Below are positions 45,003 through 54,440 of a stretch of DNA of 64,000 nucleotides, piece by piece. Under the pieces are notes generated by a model that made no database searches, had not been told where the DNA came from, and saw nothing but the letters and a program-made list of their open reading frames with translations. Both the position numbers and the translations under genes were made by a program. The DNA is from Mesorhizobium qingshengii (lineage in GTDB: Bacteria; Pseudomonadota; Alphaproteobacteria; Rhizobiales; Rhizobiaceae). The DNA lies in the NCBI RefSeq assembly GCF_900103325.1, contig NZ_FMXM01000024.1, positions 41,344 to 105,343 of the forward strand, given 5' to 3'. Position 1 is the stretch's first letter, and each line of letters opens with the position of its first letter.

Positions 45003-46837
45003 CCGCCGACGCCTTCCTCCTCTGTGGTACGCGTGCCGTCGAGGCCGCGCCGGTCAGGCTGAGCGCGGGTTTGCTCAGCGCCGACTTCGTCAACGGCAAT
45101 CTGCGCACCATCCGCCATGGCGGCATCGAAGTGCTGCGCGCCATCGCCTATATCGTGCGTGACCGCGACTGGGGCACCTACGAGCCTGAACTGACCGACC
45201 TGGTCATCGACCAGATCGCTGACGCCTTCTCGGTCAGCTATTCGGCAAGCTGCGCGGGGCCGGACGCAAGCCAGCTCGGCTTCCGCGCCACCATCAAAGG
45301 CACTGCCAGCGGCGAACTGGTCTTCGATGTCAGCGCCCTTCCCGAAGCCGACTTCGAAACCAATCGCTGCGGCTTCTGCATCCTGCATCCGATCGCCGGC
45401 CTCGCTGGAAGCCCGGTGACGGTCGAACACACCGATGGCAGCGTGGTGGCGACCAAGCTTCCGCTGCTGATCGACCCCTGGCAGCCTTTCAAGGATTTGC
45501 GCGCGATCACCCACGGGGTGCGGCCCGGCATCAGCGCCGAATGCCGGATGGAGGGCGACACGTTCGAAATGGAGGATCAGCGCAACTGGTCCGACGCCTC
45601 CTACAAGACCTATGTGCGGCCGCTGGCATTGCCGTGGCCATATGTGCTGCCGGCCGGCGAGCCCAATCGCCAAACGATCAGCCTGCGCATCACGGACGAA
45701 GGCAAAGCGCTGGCTGCCGCCGTGGCCGGCGAGCCGGTTCGCATTGAACTCGGCGAGCCTGGTCCGGCACTGCCCGATGTCGGCGTGATCATCTATGCGG
45801 ACGATGTCGAGACGGCGCTGGCGAACCTGCCGCTGCTTTCGACGCTTGGCCCGCAACAGCTGCTGTTTCACTACGATCCGACGCGCGGCCACGGGCTCGA
45901 CGCCTTGCGCGCCTTTGCCCGGCTCGCGGCAGCCTACCCGGCGCGGACGACGCTCGAATGCATCGTTACCAGCGCGGGCAACCTCGACGCTGAACTTTCA
46001 GCCGTCGCCGGCATGGTGCGCCAGGCAGGGCTGAAACTCTCGGCCATCGCCGTCTCGCCTTCGGTCGACCGGCAGTCGACGCCGCCGGGCAGTGCGTGGC
46101 CTGAATGCCCGCCACTCGAAGACGTCTACGCCGCCGCGCGGCGCGCCTTCCCCGACATTCGCCTCGGCGACGGCATGTTCAGCTACTTCACCGAGCTCAA
46201 CCGCAAGCGCGTGCCGGCGGACCTGCTCGACTTCATTACCCATTGCACCTGCCCGATCGTGCACGCCGCCGACGATCTCAGCGTCATGCAGTCGCTGGAG
46301 GCGTTGCCGTTGATCACCCAGTCGACACGCGCGATCTTCGGGACAAAACCCTACCGCATCGGCCCGTCGACGGTTGCCATGCGCCAGAATCCCTATGGCG
46401 GCGCCACCAAGCCCAATCCGCCCGGCCATCGCATTGCCATGGCCGACCGCGATCCCCGCCATGCCGGCCTGTTCGCAGCCGCATGGACGATCGGCTATGC
46501 CGCGCGCGTCGCACCGGCCGGGCTGGAGATGCTGACCCTCTCCGGCTTCACAAGCCCCTTCGGCGTGCTCGCGACATCCGGGGAACCCGCCGCGGAAGGA
46601 TCACCCCGGCCGATCTTCCAGGCCATCAAGGGGCTTTGCGAAATGGCCGGCCTCGCACATGTCGCGGCAAAAACCAGCGATGAGACCAAGGTGCTCGCGC
46701 TCGCCGGGCGCCCCGCCTCGGGCAAGACAGTCATGTGGCTGGCAAACCTGACGGCGAACGACGTGCTGGTCGACCTCTCAGCGCTTGGCCAAGGCCATCT
46801 TGTGATGACGCCTTATGCGATCGTCCGGGTCGGCTGA
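44999..46837 (+). CDS. apnL: D-apionolactonase
   Basis: A 612-aa protein coupled to apsD by an ATGA overlap. It has an N-terminal beta-rich region (GNLRTIRHGGIEVLRAIAYIVRDRDWGTYEPELTDL) and a C-terminal TIM-barrel-like part (FSYFTELNRKRVPADLLDFITHCTCPIVHAADDLSVMQSLEALP). This large two-domain architecture is specific to the ApnL lactonase family, which hydrolyses apionolactone to D-apionate. It is not related to common sugar lactonases, so the pathway context is important for the call. Confidence 0.83.
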   Translation: MTADAFLLCGTRAVEAAPVRLSAGLLSADFVNGNLRTIRHGGIEVLRAIAYIVRDRDWGTYEPELTDLVIDQIADAFSVSYSASCAGPDASQLGFRATIKGTASGELVFDVSALPEADFETNRCGFCILHPIAGLAGSPVTVEHTDGSVVATKLPLLIDPWQPFKDLRAITHGVRPGISAECRMEGDTFEMEDQRNWSDASYKTYVRPLALPWPYVLPAGEPNRQTISLRITDEGKALAAAVAGEPVRIELGEPGPALPDVGVIIYADDVETALANLPLLSTLGPQQLLFHYDPTRGHGLDALRAFARLAAAYPARTTLECIVTSAGNLDAELSAVAGMVRQAGLKLSAIAVSPSVDRQSTPPGSAWPECPPLEDVYAAARRAFPDIRLGDGMFSYFTELNRKRVPADLLDFITHCTCPIVHAADDLSVMQSLEALPLITQSTRAIFGTKPYRIGPSTVAMRQNPYGGATKPNPPGHRIAMADRDPRHAGLFAAAWTIGYAARVAPAGLEMLTLSGFTSPFGVLATSGEPAAEGSPRPIFQAIKGLCEMAGLAHVAAKTSDETKVLALAGRPASGKTVMWLANLTANDVLVDLSALGQGHLVMTPYAIVRVG

Positions 46838-46838
46838 A

Positions 46839-47552
46839 TCACTTTTCGGAGTTCATCACATAGAGGGCGCGCGAACGTTCGAGATGCTTGATCATTGCCT
46901 TCTCGGCGCCGTCGGCATCCTTCTTCTCGATGCGGCCGATGATCTCTTCGTGCTCGGTCAGCGTGAACTGTTCCTTGCCGGTCCAGATCAGCATTTCGGT
47001 GTGATATTCCTTCAGCCAGCCGAGCATGGCCTCGCTGACGGCGACATAGATCGGGTTGCCGGAGATCGCCGCGATCTGGGTATGGAATTTCATGTCGGCC
47101 GAGATGAAGGCTTCCGAGTCGCCGCGAAAGCCGCGCTGTTCGGCAACCGTGGCCCTGAGCCGCTGCACGTCTTCGGCGGTGGCCTTCTCGGCGGCTTCCC
47201 GGACCATCCCGCGCTCGAAGAAGATGCGCGCGGTCTTCAGGTGCTCCAGCGTGTCCTTCGATGACGACAGGATGATCTTGGCCGCCCCGTCGACCTGCTT
47301 GATGATCGACTTGGCGGTCAGCTGCAGCACCTTGGCGCGTTCGCCATGGGAGATGGCGACGAGGCCCATATTGCTCAGCGCCTGCATCGCCTCGCGGATC
47401 GCCGGCCGGCCGACCTCGAAACGCTCCATCAATTCGCGCTCCGAGGGCATGTCGTCGCCCGGCATCAATTCGCCGCTGGTGATCAGGCGCTTCAGCCGCA
47501 AGAAGACCTCGTCGGAAAGCTTGCGCCGCACAATCGGTTCCGAACGGTTCAT
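46839..47552 (-). CDS. GntR/FadR-type regulator (NanR-like), proposed apiose regulator
   Basis: A 237-aa protein. The N-terminal winged HTH (LSDEVFLRLKRLITSGELMPGDDMPSERELMERFEVGRPAIREAMQALSNMGLVAISHG) and an all-helical FCD ligand domain (SADMKFHTQIAAISGNPIYVAVSEAMLGWL, with the Asp/His metal residues) are complete. It resembles the regulators annotated NanR in rhizobia. It is divergent from the RuBisCO-like gene, with TGGTATAAT element 4 between them. E. coli NanR recognises GGTATA repeats, similar to the element found four times in this island. The inducer is probably an apiose pathway intermediate. Confidence 0.83.
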   Translation of the reverse strand: MNRSEPIVRRKLSDEVFLRLKRLITSGELMPGDDMPSERELMERFEVGRPAIREAMQALSNMGLVAISHGERAKVLQLTAKSIIKQVDGAAKIILSSSKDTLEHLKTARIFFERGMVREAAEKATAEDVQRLRATVAEQRGFRGDSEAFISADMKFHTQIAAISGNPIYVAVSEAMLGWLKEYHTEMLIWTGKEQFTLTEHEEIIGRIEKKDADGAEKAMIKHLERSRALYVMNSEK

Positions 47553-47674
47553 CGTCGCGAATCACTCCCTTGACCCGGCCCTATCTAACACTGCCGCCAC
47601 AAATCCCGGAAATTGACGTCGGTCGACCCGCCCAAAACTTCCAGCCGGATATGTCTTGCAATACTTATGTACTC

Positions 47675-47684
47675 ATTATACCAG
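47675..47684. promoter_or_regulatory. TGGTATAAT element 4, between the GntR and RuBisCO-like genes
   Basis: ATTATACCAG in the divergent promoter region. On the minus strand TATAAT within it could serve as a -10 for the regulator gene itself, suggesting autoregulation. TTGCAA at 47656-47661 is a possible -35 for the rightward genes. Confidence 0.6.
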
Positions 47685-47737
47685 ATTTCGAGCATCGGTG
47701 AATCTTTTTCGAACGCCTGGGCTTGAGACAGCGGACC

Positions 47738-48988
47738 ATGATCACCCTCACCTATCGTATCGAAACGTCTGAAAGCATCGAGGCGCTGGCGGCCAAGATC
47801 GCCAGCGACCAGTCGACTGGAACCTTCGTGGCATTGCCCGGCGAGACCGAGGAACTGAAGGCCAGGGTGGCGGCGCGCGTGCTGGCGATACGGCATCTGC
47901 CCGACGCAACGCAGCCCTCCATTCCGGAAGCCGGCGACGGACCGTTCAAGCGCGCCGATGTCGACATCGCCTTTCCCTTCGATGCCATCGGCACCGATCT
48001 TGCGGCGCTGATGACCATTGCCATCGGCGGCACGTATTCGATCAAGGGCCTGTCCGGCATTCGCGTCGTCGACATGAAGCTGCCGGAAGAATATCGCGAC
48101 GCCCACCCTGGTCCACAGTTCGGCATTGCCGGCAGCCGGAGGCTGACCGGCGTCGAGGGTCGCCCGATCATCGGCACCATCGTCAAGCCTGCGCTGGGAC
48201 TTCGGCCGCACGAGACGGCGGCGATGGTGGCAGAACTGATCGCCGCCCGCGTCGATTTCATCAAGGATGACGAGAAGCTGATGAGCCCGGCCTATTCGCC
48301 CTTGGCGGAACGGGTGAAGGCGATCATGCCGCTCATCCTCGACCACGAGCAGAAGACCGGCAAGAAGGTCATGTATGCTTTCGGCATCTCGCATGCCGAC
48401 CCGGACGAGATGATGCGCAACCACGATCTGGTGGCGAAGGCCGGCGGCAATTGCGCGGTGGTCAACATCAACTCCATCGGCTTCGGCGGCATGGCCTTCT
48501 TAAGAAAGCGCTCCAGCCTGGTGCTGCACGCCCATCGCAATGGCTGGGACATTCTCACCCGCCACCCCGGCCTCGGCATGGATTTCAAGGTCTGGCAGCA
48601 GTTCTGGCGGCTGCTCGGCGTCGATCAGTTCCAGATCAACGGCATCGCCTCGAAATACTGGGAGCCGGATGAATCCTTCGTCCGCTCCTTCAAGGCGGTG
48701 ACGACGCCGATCTTTTCACCTGATGATTGCGCGCTGCCGGTCGCCGGCTCCGGCCAGTGGGGCGGGCAGGCACCCGAGACTTACGCACGAACCGGCCGGA
48801 CGGTCGATCTTCTCTACCTCTGCGGCGGCGGCATCGTCAGCCATCCGGACGGGGCGGGCGCCGGCGTGCGCGCCGTGCAGCAAGCCTGGCAAGCGGCGGT
48901 CGACGGCATTCCGCTGGCGGACTTCGCCCTGAAGCATCCTGAACTGGCACGGTCGATCGAAAAATTTGGCGATGGCAAGGCAGCCTGA
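47738..48988 (+). CDS. RuBisCO-like protein acting on 3-oxo-isoapionate 4-phosphate
   Basis: A 416-aa protein from the ATG at 47738 (a TTG at 47723 is possible). It keeps RuBisCO-type active-site elements: GTIVKPALGL with Lys150 and FIKDDE with Lys176, Asp178 and Glu179, the site for the carbamylated lysine and Mg2+. Other RuBisCO loops differ, so CO2 fixation is unlikely. In apiose pathways such proteins are either a decarboxylase (OiaX, giving L-erythrulose 1-phosphate) or a transcarboxylase/hydrolase (OiaT, giving 3-phosphoglycerate and glycolate). No isomerase genes expected after OiaX are seen in the window, which slightly favours OiaT. It is 4 bp from the kinase gene. Confidence 0.83.
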   Translation: MITLTYRIETSESIEALAAKIASDQSTGTFVALPGETEELKARVAARVLAIRHLPDATQPSIPEAGDGPFKRADVDIAFPFDAIGTDLAALMTIAIGGTYSIKGLSGIRVVDMKLPEEYRDAHPGPQFGIAGSRRLTGVEGRPIIGTIVKPALGLRPHETAAMVAELIAARVDFIKDDEKLMSPAYSPLAERVKAIMPLILDHEQKTGKKVMYAFGISHADPDEMMRNHDLVAKAGGNCAVVNINSIGFGGMAFLRKRSSLVLHAHRNGWDILTRHPGLGMDFKVWQQFWRLLGVDQFQINGIASKYWEPDESFVRSFKAVTTPIFSPDDCALPVAGSGQWGGQAPETYARTGRTVDLLYLCGGGIVSHPDGAGAGVRAVQQAWQAAVDGIPLADFALKHPELARSIEKFGDGKAA

Positions 48989-48992
48989 CCCC

Positions 48993-50327
48993 ATGCAAAA
49001 CCCGCTGCTCAGCTACTATGGCGACGACCTCACCGGCTCGACCGATGTCATGGAGGCGCTCGAACTCGGCGGCGTGCCGACGGTGCTGTTCATGAGGCTG
49101 CCGGACGAGGCGCAGCTTGAACGGTTCAGCCATTGCCGGGCGATCGGCCTGGCTGGTACCAGCCGCAGCGAGACGCCACAGTGGATGGACACGCATCTCA
49201 CCGACGCCTTCGCCTGGCTGAAGACGCTGAATGCCGAAATCTGTCACTACAAGGTCTGCTCGACATTCGATTCCAGCCCGACGACCGGCAGCATCGGCCG
49301 GGCGATCGAGATCGGCCGCTCGGTCTTCGCACAGGACAGCGTGCCGCTGCTGGTCGGCGCGCCGCAGCTCAAGCGCTACACCGCCTTCGGCCACCTGTTC
49401 GCGGCCTATCGCGACCAGTATTTCCGCATCGACCGCCATCCGGTGATGAGCCGCCACCCGACGACGCCGATGGATGAATCCGACCTGCTGATCCATCTGT
49501 CGCGGCAGACCGGGCTCTCCTCGGGATTGCTTGACCTGGCGACGCTGCAGTCCACCTCGCGGTCGCAAGCCTTCGATCACCTCGTGGAGAATGGCGCGGC
49601 CATCGTGCTTGTCGACGTCGACAGCCGCGAGACCCAGGCACTTGCCGGCAAGGAGATCTGGCGCGTCCGCAAGCCGGGCGGCTCCTTTGTCGTCGGCTCG
49701 TCCGGCATCGAGTATGCATTGCTGGCCGAGTGGGCGTCGAATGACATCATCAGCGCTGGATCAGGGTTCACGCCGCCGGGCGCCGCCGAGCGGATCGCCG
49801 TCGTGTCGGGCAGTTGCTCGCCGACCACCGAACGACAGATCCGGCATGCCCTGGACGACGGTTTCGACGGCATCGAGATCGATCCCGTCGAACTGGTTTC
49901 GGAGGCTTCGGAGCAAGCAATCGCGCGTGCGGCGGCAAGCGGCCGCGCCAGCCTGCAAGCCGGGCGCAGTGTCATCCTCTACACCGCGCTTGGCCCCACC
50001 GCCGACAGGGGGGCTGAAATCGACCGCCAGGAAGGCGCCCGCCACAAGCTTGGCCGCGGCCTTGGTGCGCTGCTGCGCCAATTGACTGAGGAGCAGAGCT
50101 TGCGGCGCGTGGTCATTGCCGGCGGTGACACGTCAAGCCATGCGCTGGGACAAATGGGCGTCGACGCGCTGACTGTCAGGATGCCTCTGCCCGCCTCGCC
50201 TGGTTCCCCGCTTTGCGTTGCTTATTCGCACGTCAAAGCGATCGACGGGCTGGAGGTTGCGTTGAAGGGCGGGCAGGTAGGAACCGACCGCTATTTCTCG
50301 TCCATCCGTGACGGCCTTCGCAGTTGA
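48993..50327 (+). CDS. oiaK: 3-oxo-isoapionate kinase (four-carbon acid sugar kinase family, DUF1537)
   Basis: A 444-aa kinase. The N-terminal substrate domain begins YYGDDLTGSTDVMEALELGGVPTVLF (the D-D-x-T-G motif of the family) and has KVCSTFDSSPTTGSIGRA. The C-terminal nucleotide domain shows VVSGSCSPTTERQI and VVIAGGDTSSHAL. OiaK phosphorylates 3-oxo-isoapionate, producing the substrate of the RuBisCO-like protein encoded just upstream. Start at 48993 leaves a 4-bp gap; an earlier in-frame ATG at 48972 would overlap. Confidence 0.85.
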   Translation: MQNPLLSYYGDDLTGSTDVMEALELGGVPTVLFMRLPDEAQLERFSHCRAIGLAGTSRSETPQWMDTHLTDAFAWLKTLNAEICHYKVCSTFDSSPTTGSIGRAIEIGRSVFAQDSVPLLVGAPQLKRYTAFGHLFAAYRDQYFRIDRHPVMSRHPTTPMDESDLLIHLSRQTGLSSGLLDLATLQSTSRSQAFDHLVENGAAIVLVDVDSRETQALAGKEIWRVRKPGGSFVVGSSGIEYALLAEWASNDIISAGSGFTPPGAAERIAVVSGSCSPTTERQIRHALDDGFDGIEIDPVELVSEASEQAIARAAASGRASLQAGRSVILYTALGPTADRGAEIDRQEGARHKLGRGLGALLRQLTEEQSLRRVVIAGGDTSSHALGQMGVDALTVRMPLPASPGSPLCVAYSHVKAIDGLEVALKGGQVGTDRYFSSIRDGLRS

Positions 50328-51238
50328 CAGTGGCGTTGGGCTGGTAAACTGCGAAACTTGAGAGAAAACATGCACCAGTCCATGTGCTTCAACTTGCGCC
50401 GAAGCACCGAGCGAAAACATGTCTGCTTGAAAGCGGACCAGCACCCCTCCTGACCAGGCCTTCGGGGTAGGTTGAGCGATGACCCCTTTCGGGAAGGCTG
50501 CGAATCGCCAGGAATGGCGGACATGAGGCGCATGGCGGTCCGGCAGCATAGGGGCCGTGTATGGACGGCTCTCCGTCGGCAAGGGGTTCTTTGGGCTTTT
50601 GCAGTTGCTGGTTGGTGCGGCCATGTATCCGACGATAGGTGCGGCCTGTCATGTGCCGCTGGCCATAATGCCGTTCGCGCGTGTCAGGTCCCGATCGGAA
50701 GCTCGCACTCGAAGTGCACGGCCCCAGTGGGTTTTCCCGATCCGGCGGTATCAACCGGCTTTGTGCATTAGCTCCTGTCCGCCCTTCCCAACCTCGTCGG
50801 CGATCGTTCGCCTGGTCTCGTTTTTACGCGACGACCGGCTCCCTGTAGCGCTCGCCGTTCGTCATCGGTGCCCAAACCATTCGGGCGGTCTTGCCTGCCA
50901 GCGCAACCGCCGCAACCTTCCACCGCATCAGGAGCGGATTGCCTGCTCTCGAGCATCCAGTCGGCGCCATTCAGCTCACCGCCAAGTCAAGACGTTCTGA
51001 TACGGTGCTAGAAATGACCTGACGGTCCAAAGCGGATCCAGTGGAGGCAGAGCGCGAATTGTATGTAGTTGCCCATCCGATCGCCTCCGCGAAGCTCCCA
51101 CAAGCAGCGAAAAGCTAACTGCGTCTGGATGGAATTGGCGCACATAAGCTTCGGGGCGCTCCCGCGTTTGGCCCCTCTGGTGAAAGCATGACTGCCCAGT
51201 TTGCCTCTACGCAAGACGGTGCGCTGCACAGGGCCCGG
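50328..51238. other. About 900 bp without intact genes; transposon debris
   Basis: The island ends here. Apart from the IS110 fragment at 50825-50965 no family was recognised. A 73-codon minus-strand frame at 51008-51229 (ANSIQTQLAFRCLWELRGGDRMGNYIQ) could be another transposase tail but could not be assigned. Confidence 0.5.
50825..50965 (-). mobile_element. IS110-family transposase C-terminal remnant
   Basis: The minus strand reads RAGNPLLMRWKVAAVALAGKTARMVWAPMTNGERYREPVVA then TAA. The A-V-A-L-A-x-K-x-A-R-x-x-W-A ending is the hallmark of IS110/IS1111 transposases. Only about 45 codons remain. Confidence 0.7.
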
Positions 51239-52624
51239 TTACTTTCCGCTCATCGATAAACCCAGGCGCTGGAACAGCCGGGCCCAGGCGATCTTGCCGA
51301 CGCTGAAATTCTCCAGCCGGAAGAACTCGTTGGGCGCGTGGTAGTCCTCGTCGGAGGTCGAGAACGAGAAGAAGATCGTACCGACGCCGAGATGCTCCTT
51401 GAAAACGCTGCCGATCGGGATCGTCGCACCCATGGCAACCCGCAGCGCTTTCGCGCCCATCATCTCGCCGAGCAGCGTCTCGGCGATTGCCAAGGCCGGC
51501 AGATCGGGATCGATCGAGAACGCCTTGGTACCGGGGCCGTGGCGTTTGACGTCAAGCGAACAGCCAGTCGGCAATTGTGCTTCGAGGTGGTGCCGGATCG
51601 CCTCGGCCACCTTGCCGGGCTGCTGCCCGGCGACGAGGCGGCACGTAATCTTGACACCCGCCGACGAAGGAATGACCGTCTTGGTCCCCGGTCCCGAATA
51701 GCCGCCGAATATGCCGTTGAATTCAAGCGTTGGCACCAGCCACTGACGCACCAGAAGATCGTGGCCGCTGGGCAGTGGATCGGGCGCCGGAGCGCCGATC
51801 CCAGCGAAATAGGCAGCGGTGTCGAAGGCGGCAGCGTCGATCGCGTCGAGAATGGCGGGGTCAGGCTGTGTGACGCCGTCCGTGAAGCCCGGCACGGCGA
51901 CGACGCCGTCCCTGTCGTGCAGGCTGGCCAGCATGGCGGCGAGCGCTCGAATGGGATTGGGCGCACTGCCGCCGTGGCGGCCAGAGTGAAGGTCCTTCGC
52001 CGCGCCCCTCACCACCACGTCCAGCGCGACCATACCGCGGCTGGCCACCGTCATCGACGGCCGGTCGGCGCGCCACATGGCGCCGTCGGCGGAGACAACA
52101 AGGTCGCAGGCGAGGCGCTGGCGCATTTTCTCGACCAGCGGCGAAAAATGCGGGCTGCCGGATTCCTCCTCGCCTTCGACCAGCATCTTGATGTTGAGCG
52201 GCAAGCGCCCAGCGGTCTTCAGGAATGCCTCGACGACCAGAATCGGGATCAGCATCGGGCCCTTGTCGTCCGAGACGCCTCGCCCATAGAGGCGGTTGTC
52301 GCGCACAGTCGGCTCGAAGGGCGGCGTCGTCCATTTCTCGACCGGATCCGGCGGCTGCACATCGTAGTGACCGTAGACGAGGATGGTCGGCGCGGCGGCG
52401 TCGCCGATAATTTCACCGAACACGGCTGGATGGCCATCTGTCTCGACGATCTCGACGGTTGGGAACCCGGCCCGCGTCAGCCGTTCGGCGACGAAGTTTG
52501 CCGCCGAACGGATGCCGTCGCGATAGGCCGGATCGGTGCTGACGCTCGGGATGCGGCAGAACGCCTTCAGGTCTTCCAAGGCTTCGTCGGCGTGGGCGAC
52601 GAGATAAGCTTCGACGGCGCTCAC
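51239..52624 (-). CDS. M20 family dipeptidase/deacylase
   Basis: A 461-aa metallopeptidase. The GTG at 52624 overlaps the SDR stop codon (GTGA) and gives VSAVEAYLVAHADEALEDLKAFCRIPSVSTDPAYRDG, the standard M20 start. Metal and catalytic residues are in YGHYDVQPPDP (His, Asp), GVSDDKG and LVEGEEESGSPH (Glu-Glu); EDYHAPNEFFRLENF supplies the last His. Such enzymes cleave dipeptides or N-acyl amino acids. It is last in a five-gene coupled operon starting at the GntR gene. Confidence 0.85.
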   Translation of the reverse strand: MSAVEAYLVAHADEALEDLKAFCRIPSVSTDPAYRDGIRSAANFVAERLTRAGFPTVEIVETDGHPAVFGEIIGDAAAPTILVYGHYDVQPPDPVEKWTTPPFEPTVRDNRLYGRGVSDDKGPMLIPILVVEAFLKTAGRLPLNIKMLVEGEEESGSPHFSPLVEKMRQRLACDLVVSADGAMWRADRPSMTVASRGMVALDVVVRGAAKDLHSGRHGGSAPNPIRALAAMLASLHDRDGVVAVPGFTDGVTQPDPAILDAIDAAAFDTAAYFAGIGAPAPDPLPSGHDLLVRQWLVPTLEFNGIFGGYSGPGTKTVIPSSAGVKITCRLVAGQQPGKVAEAIRHHLEAQLPTGCSLDVKRHGPGTKAFSIDPDLPALAIAETLLGEMMGAKALRVAMGATIPIGSVFKEHLGVGTIFFSFSTSDEDYHAPNEFFRLENFSVGKIAWARLFQRLGLSMSGK

Positions 52625-53379
52625 TTGCCGCCGTCCACGCTGATCACCTGACCGCTGACCCAGCCGGCGAAATCGGAGGCGAAGAACATCACCATCGCGG
52701 CGATGTCGTCGGGTGAGCCAAGCCGCTTCATCGCGATGTTCTGGAGGAGCTTTTGCTGGCCCTCCTCGCCCATCGCTTCCCATTGCCGCTCGGTGGTCGG
52801 GTTGGAACGCACGAAACCCGGCGCGACGTTGTTGACGGTGATGTTCCACGGTCCGAGTTCATGCGCGAGCTGGCGTGTCAGGCCGATCTGGCCAGCCTTG
52901 GCGCTGGCATAGGCCTGTATGCCGGTGAGGCTGATGCCGAGTCCGGCGCCGCTGGAAATGTTGATGACGCGTCCATAGCGGCACTTCTTCATGCCGGGCG
53001 CCACGGCCTGCGTCATGAAGAAGGCGCCCGAGAGATTGACGTCGAAAATCGTCTGCCAGTCGGCCGGCGAGATTTCCTCCAGCGGCCGCCCGACCTGACC
53101 GAGCACGCCGCCGGCGTTGTTGACGAGGATGTCGACCGCGCCCGCATCGGCTTCAATCGCGCCGACGACCGACTGTACGGCATCGCGGTTGCCGACATCA
53201 ACGACATGCGAACGGCAATTTGCGCCACAGAGCGCGCGTGTCTCGGCCAGGCCGGCTTCGTTGACGTCCAGGATATGGACAGCAGCATTGCGTTCGGCGA
53301 AGCCTTTCGCGATGGCGCGGCCAAAACCATGCGCCGCCCCGGTGACGATAACGGTTCGCTTGTCGAAGCTTATGTTCAT
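52621..53379 (-). CDS. Short-chain dehydrogenase/reductase
   Basis: A 252-aa classical SDR. VTGAAHGFGRAIA is the NAD(P)-binding TGxxxGxG loop, NNAGG the NNAG motif, and ISSGAGLGISLTGIQAYASAKAG carries the catalytic Ser, Tyr and Lys (YxxxK). VSGQVISVDGGK is the usual C-terminus. Its ATG overlaps the KPR-like gene stop. It probably oxidises or reduces an intermediate of the same pathway; the substrate is unknown. Confidence 0.85.
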   Translation of the reverse strand: MNISFDKRTVIVTGAAHGFGRAIAKGFAERNAAVHILDVNEAGLAETRALCGANCRSHVVDVGNRDAVQSVVGAIEADAGAVDILVNNAGGVLGQVGRPLEEISPADWQTIFDVNLSGAFFMTQAVAPGMKKCRYGRVINISSGAGLGISLTGIQAYASAKAGQIGLTRQLAHELGPWNITVNNVAPGFVRSNPTTERQWEAMGEEGQQKLLQNIAMKRLGSPDDIAAMVMFFASDFAGWVSGQVISVDGGK

Positions 53380-54440
53380 CGGGCGCTTGCCGGAGTGCTC
53401 GGCATGGCTTCGGCCAGTTCATCGAGATTGCTCAGAACGAGCTGCCGCTTACCGTCCTCGATCTCGTGGATCATCTCGACGGTGCGCGCCGTCAGCGGCG
53501 TCGCGATACCGAGTTTTCGCCCGATCTCGACGATCGGGAAAATCTGCGCGTCGACCTCGGTCTTGCGCTTGCGAATGGCGAGATCGCGCCAGATGCCGGT
53601 GTGGGACTTCGCCGAACGGCGATTGTGCACGACCATCTCGTCGAAGGAACGGTCGGTGGCGGCGGTGGGCGAACCCGGGGCGAAGGCACTCGGATCGAAG
53701 CCGTCGAACGCCTCTGCCCTGACGCCATTCGCCTTGGCGACGGCGCCGACTTCCAGCCCCACCGCCGCGAGCACCGGGCGGTAGCGGCGATCGGCGAACA
53801 CGTCGGCGATGGCATCGTCGGTCAGTGCTGTGGCAAACAGCAACGCGCCGTAGATCATCTTGCCCCAGAGAAAACCCCAGATGTTGTCGGTGAGCACCGC
53901 CTTCGGCTCGAAATCCTGCATCAGCCGGTGCAGTTCCTCGATGCGCGCAGTTCGCTTGCCATCGAGTTCTCCGATGACCACGGCGCCATGGCCGCTGTAA
54001 TGGACGACGCCCGGCTCCAGATAATCGGCGCCGAAATTGACGAAGCAGCCGACTGTGCGCTCCTTGCCGACGATCTCGGCGATGGTGATCTCGTTGAGCC
54101 CGTTCTGCGCCGAGACGACGCAGCCGTGGTCGGCCAGATGCGGCAGCAGCGCCGTTGCGGCGGCGCGCGTATGATGCGCCTTGACGCACAGGAAAATCCG
54201 CTCGAAACGGCCGGCAAGCGCGGTCGCCAGGAACGCCGGCGCCTTCACCGTATCCTGAAGAATCGGCCCGACGATTCTCAGCCCCTCGGCGTTGATCGCC
54301 TTGACGTGGCTGACATCACTGTCGACGAAGGTGACTGCATGGCCAGCGCGGATGAACGCCGCGCCGAGCGTGCCGCCGATCGCTCCGGCACCCCAAATCA
54401 GGATCGGTCCGGTCATGCCCCCAGCCATGCCTGCATTCAT
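53376..54440 (-). CDS. Ketopantoate reductase-like (ApbA/PanE family) oxidoreductase
   Basis: A 354-aa protein starting at the ATG at 54440, which overlaps the creatininase-like stop (ATGA). ILIWGAGAIGGTLGAAFIRAGHAVTFVDSD is the NADP-binding site and FLWGKMIYGALLFATALTDD carries the catalytic Lys. LTARTVEMIHEIEDGKR is the C-terminal family motif. In a catabolic operon it more probably reduces or oxidises a branched 2-oxo/hydroxy acid than makes pantoate. Confidence 0.82.
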   Translation of the reverse strand: MNAGMAGGMTGPILIWGAGAIGGTLGAAFIRAGHAVTFVDSDVSHVKAINAEGLRIVGPILQDTVKAPAFLATALAGRFERIFLCVKAHHTRAAATALLPHLADHGCVVSAQNGLNEITIAEIVGKERTVGCFVNFGADYLEPGVVHYSGHGAVVIGELDGKRTARIEELHRLMQDFEPKAVLTDNIWGFLWGKMIYGALLFATALTDDAIADVFADRRYRPVLAAVGLEVGAVAKANGVRAEAFDGFDPSAFAPGSPTAATDRSFDEMVVHNRRSAKSHTGIWRDLAIRKRKTEVDAQIFPIVEIGRKLGIATPLTARTVEMIHEIEDGKRQLVLSNLDELAEAMPSTPASAR

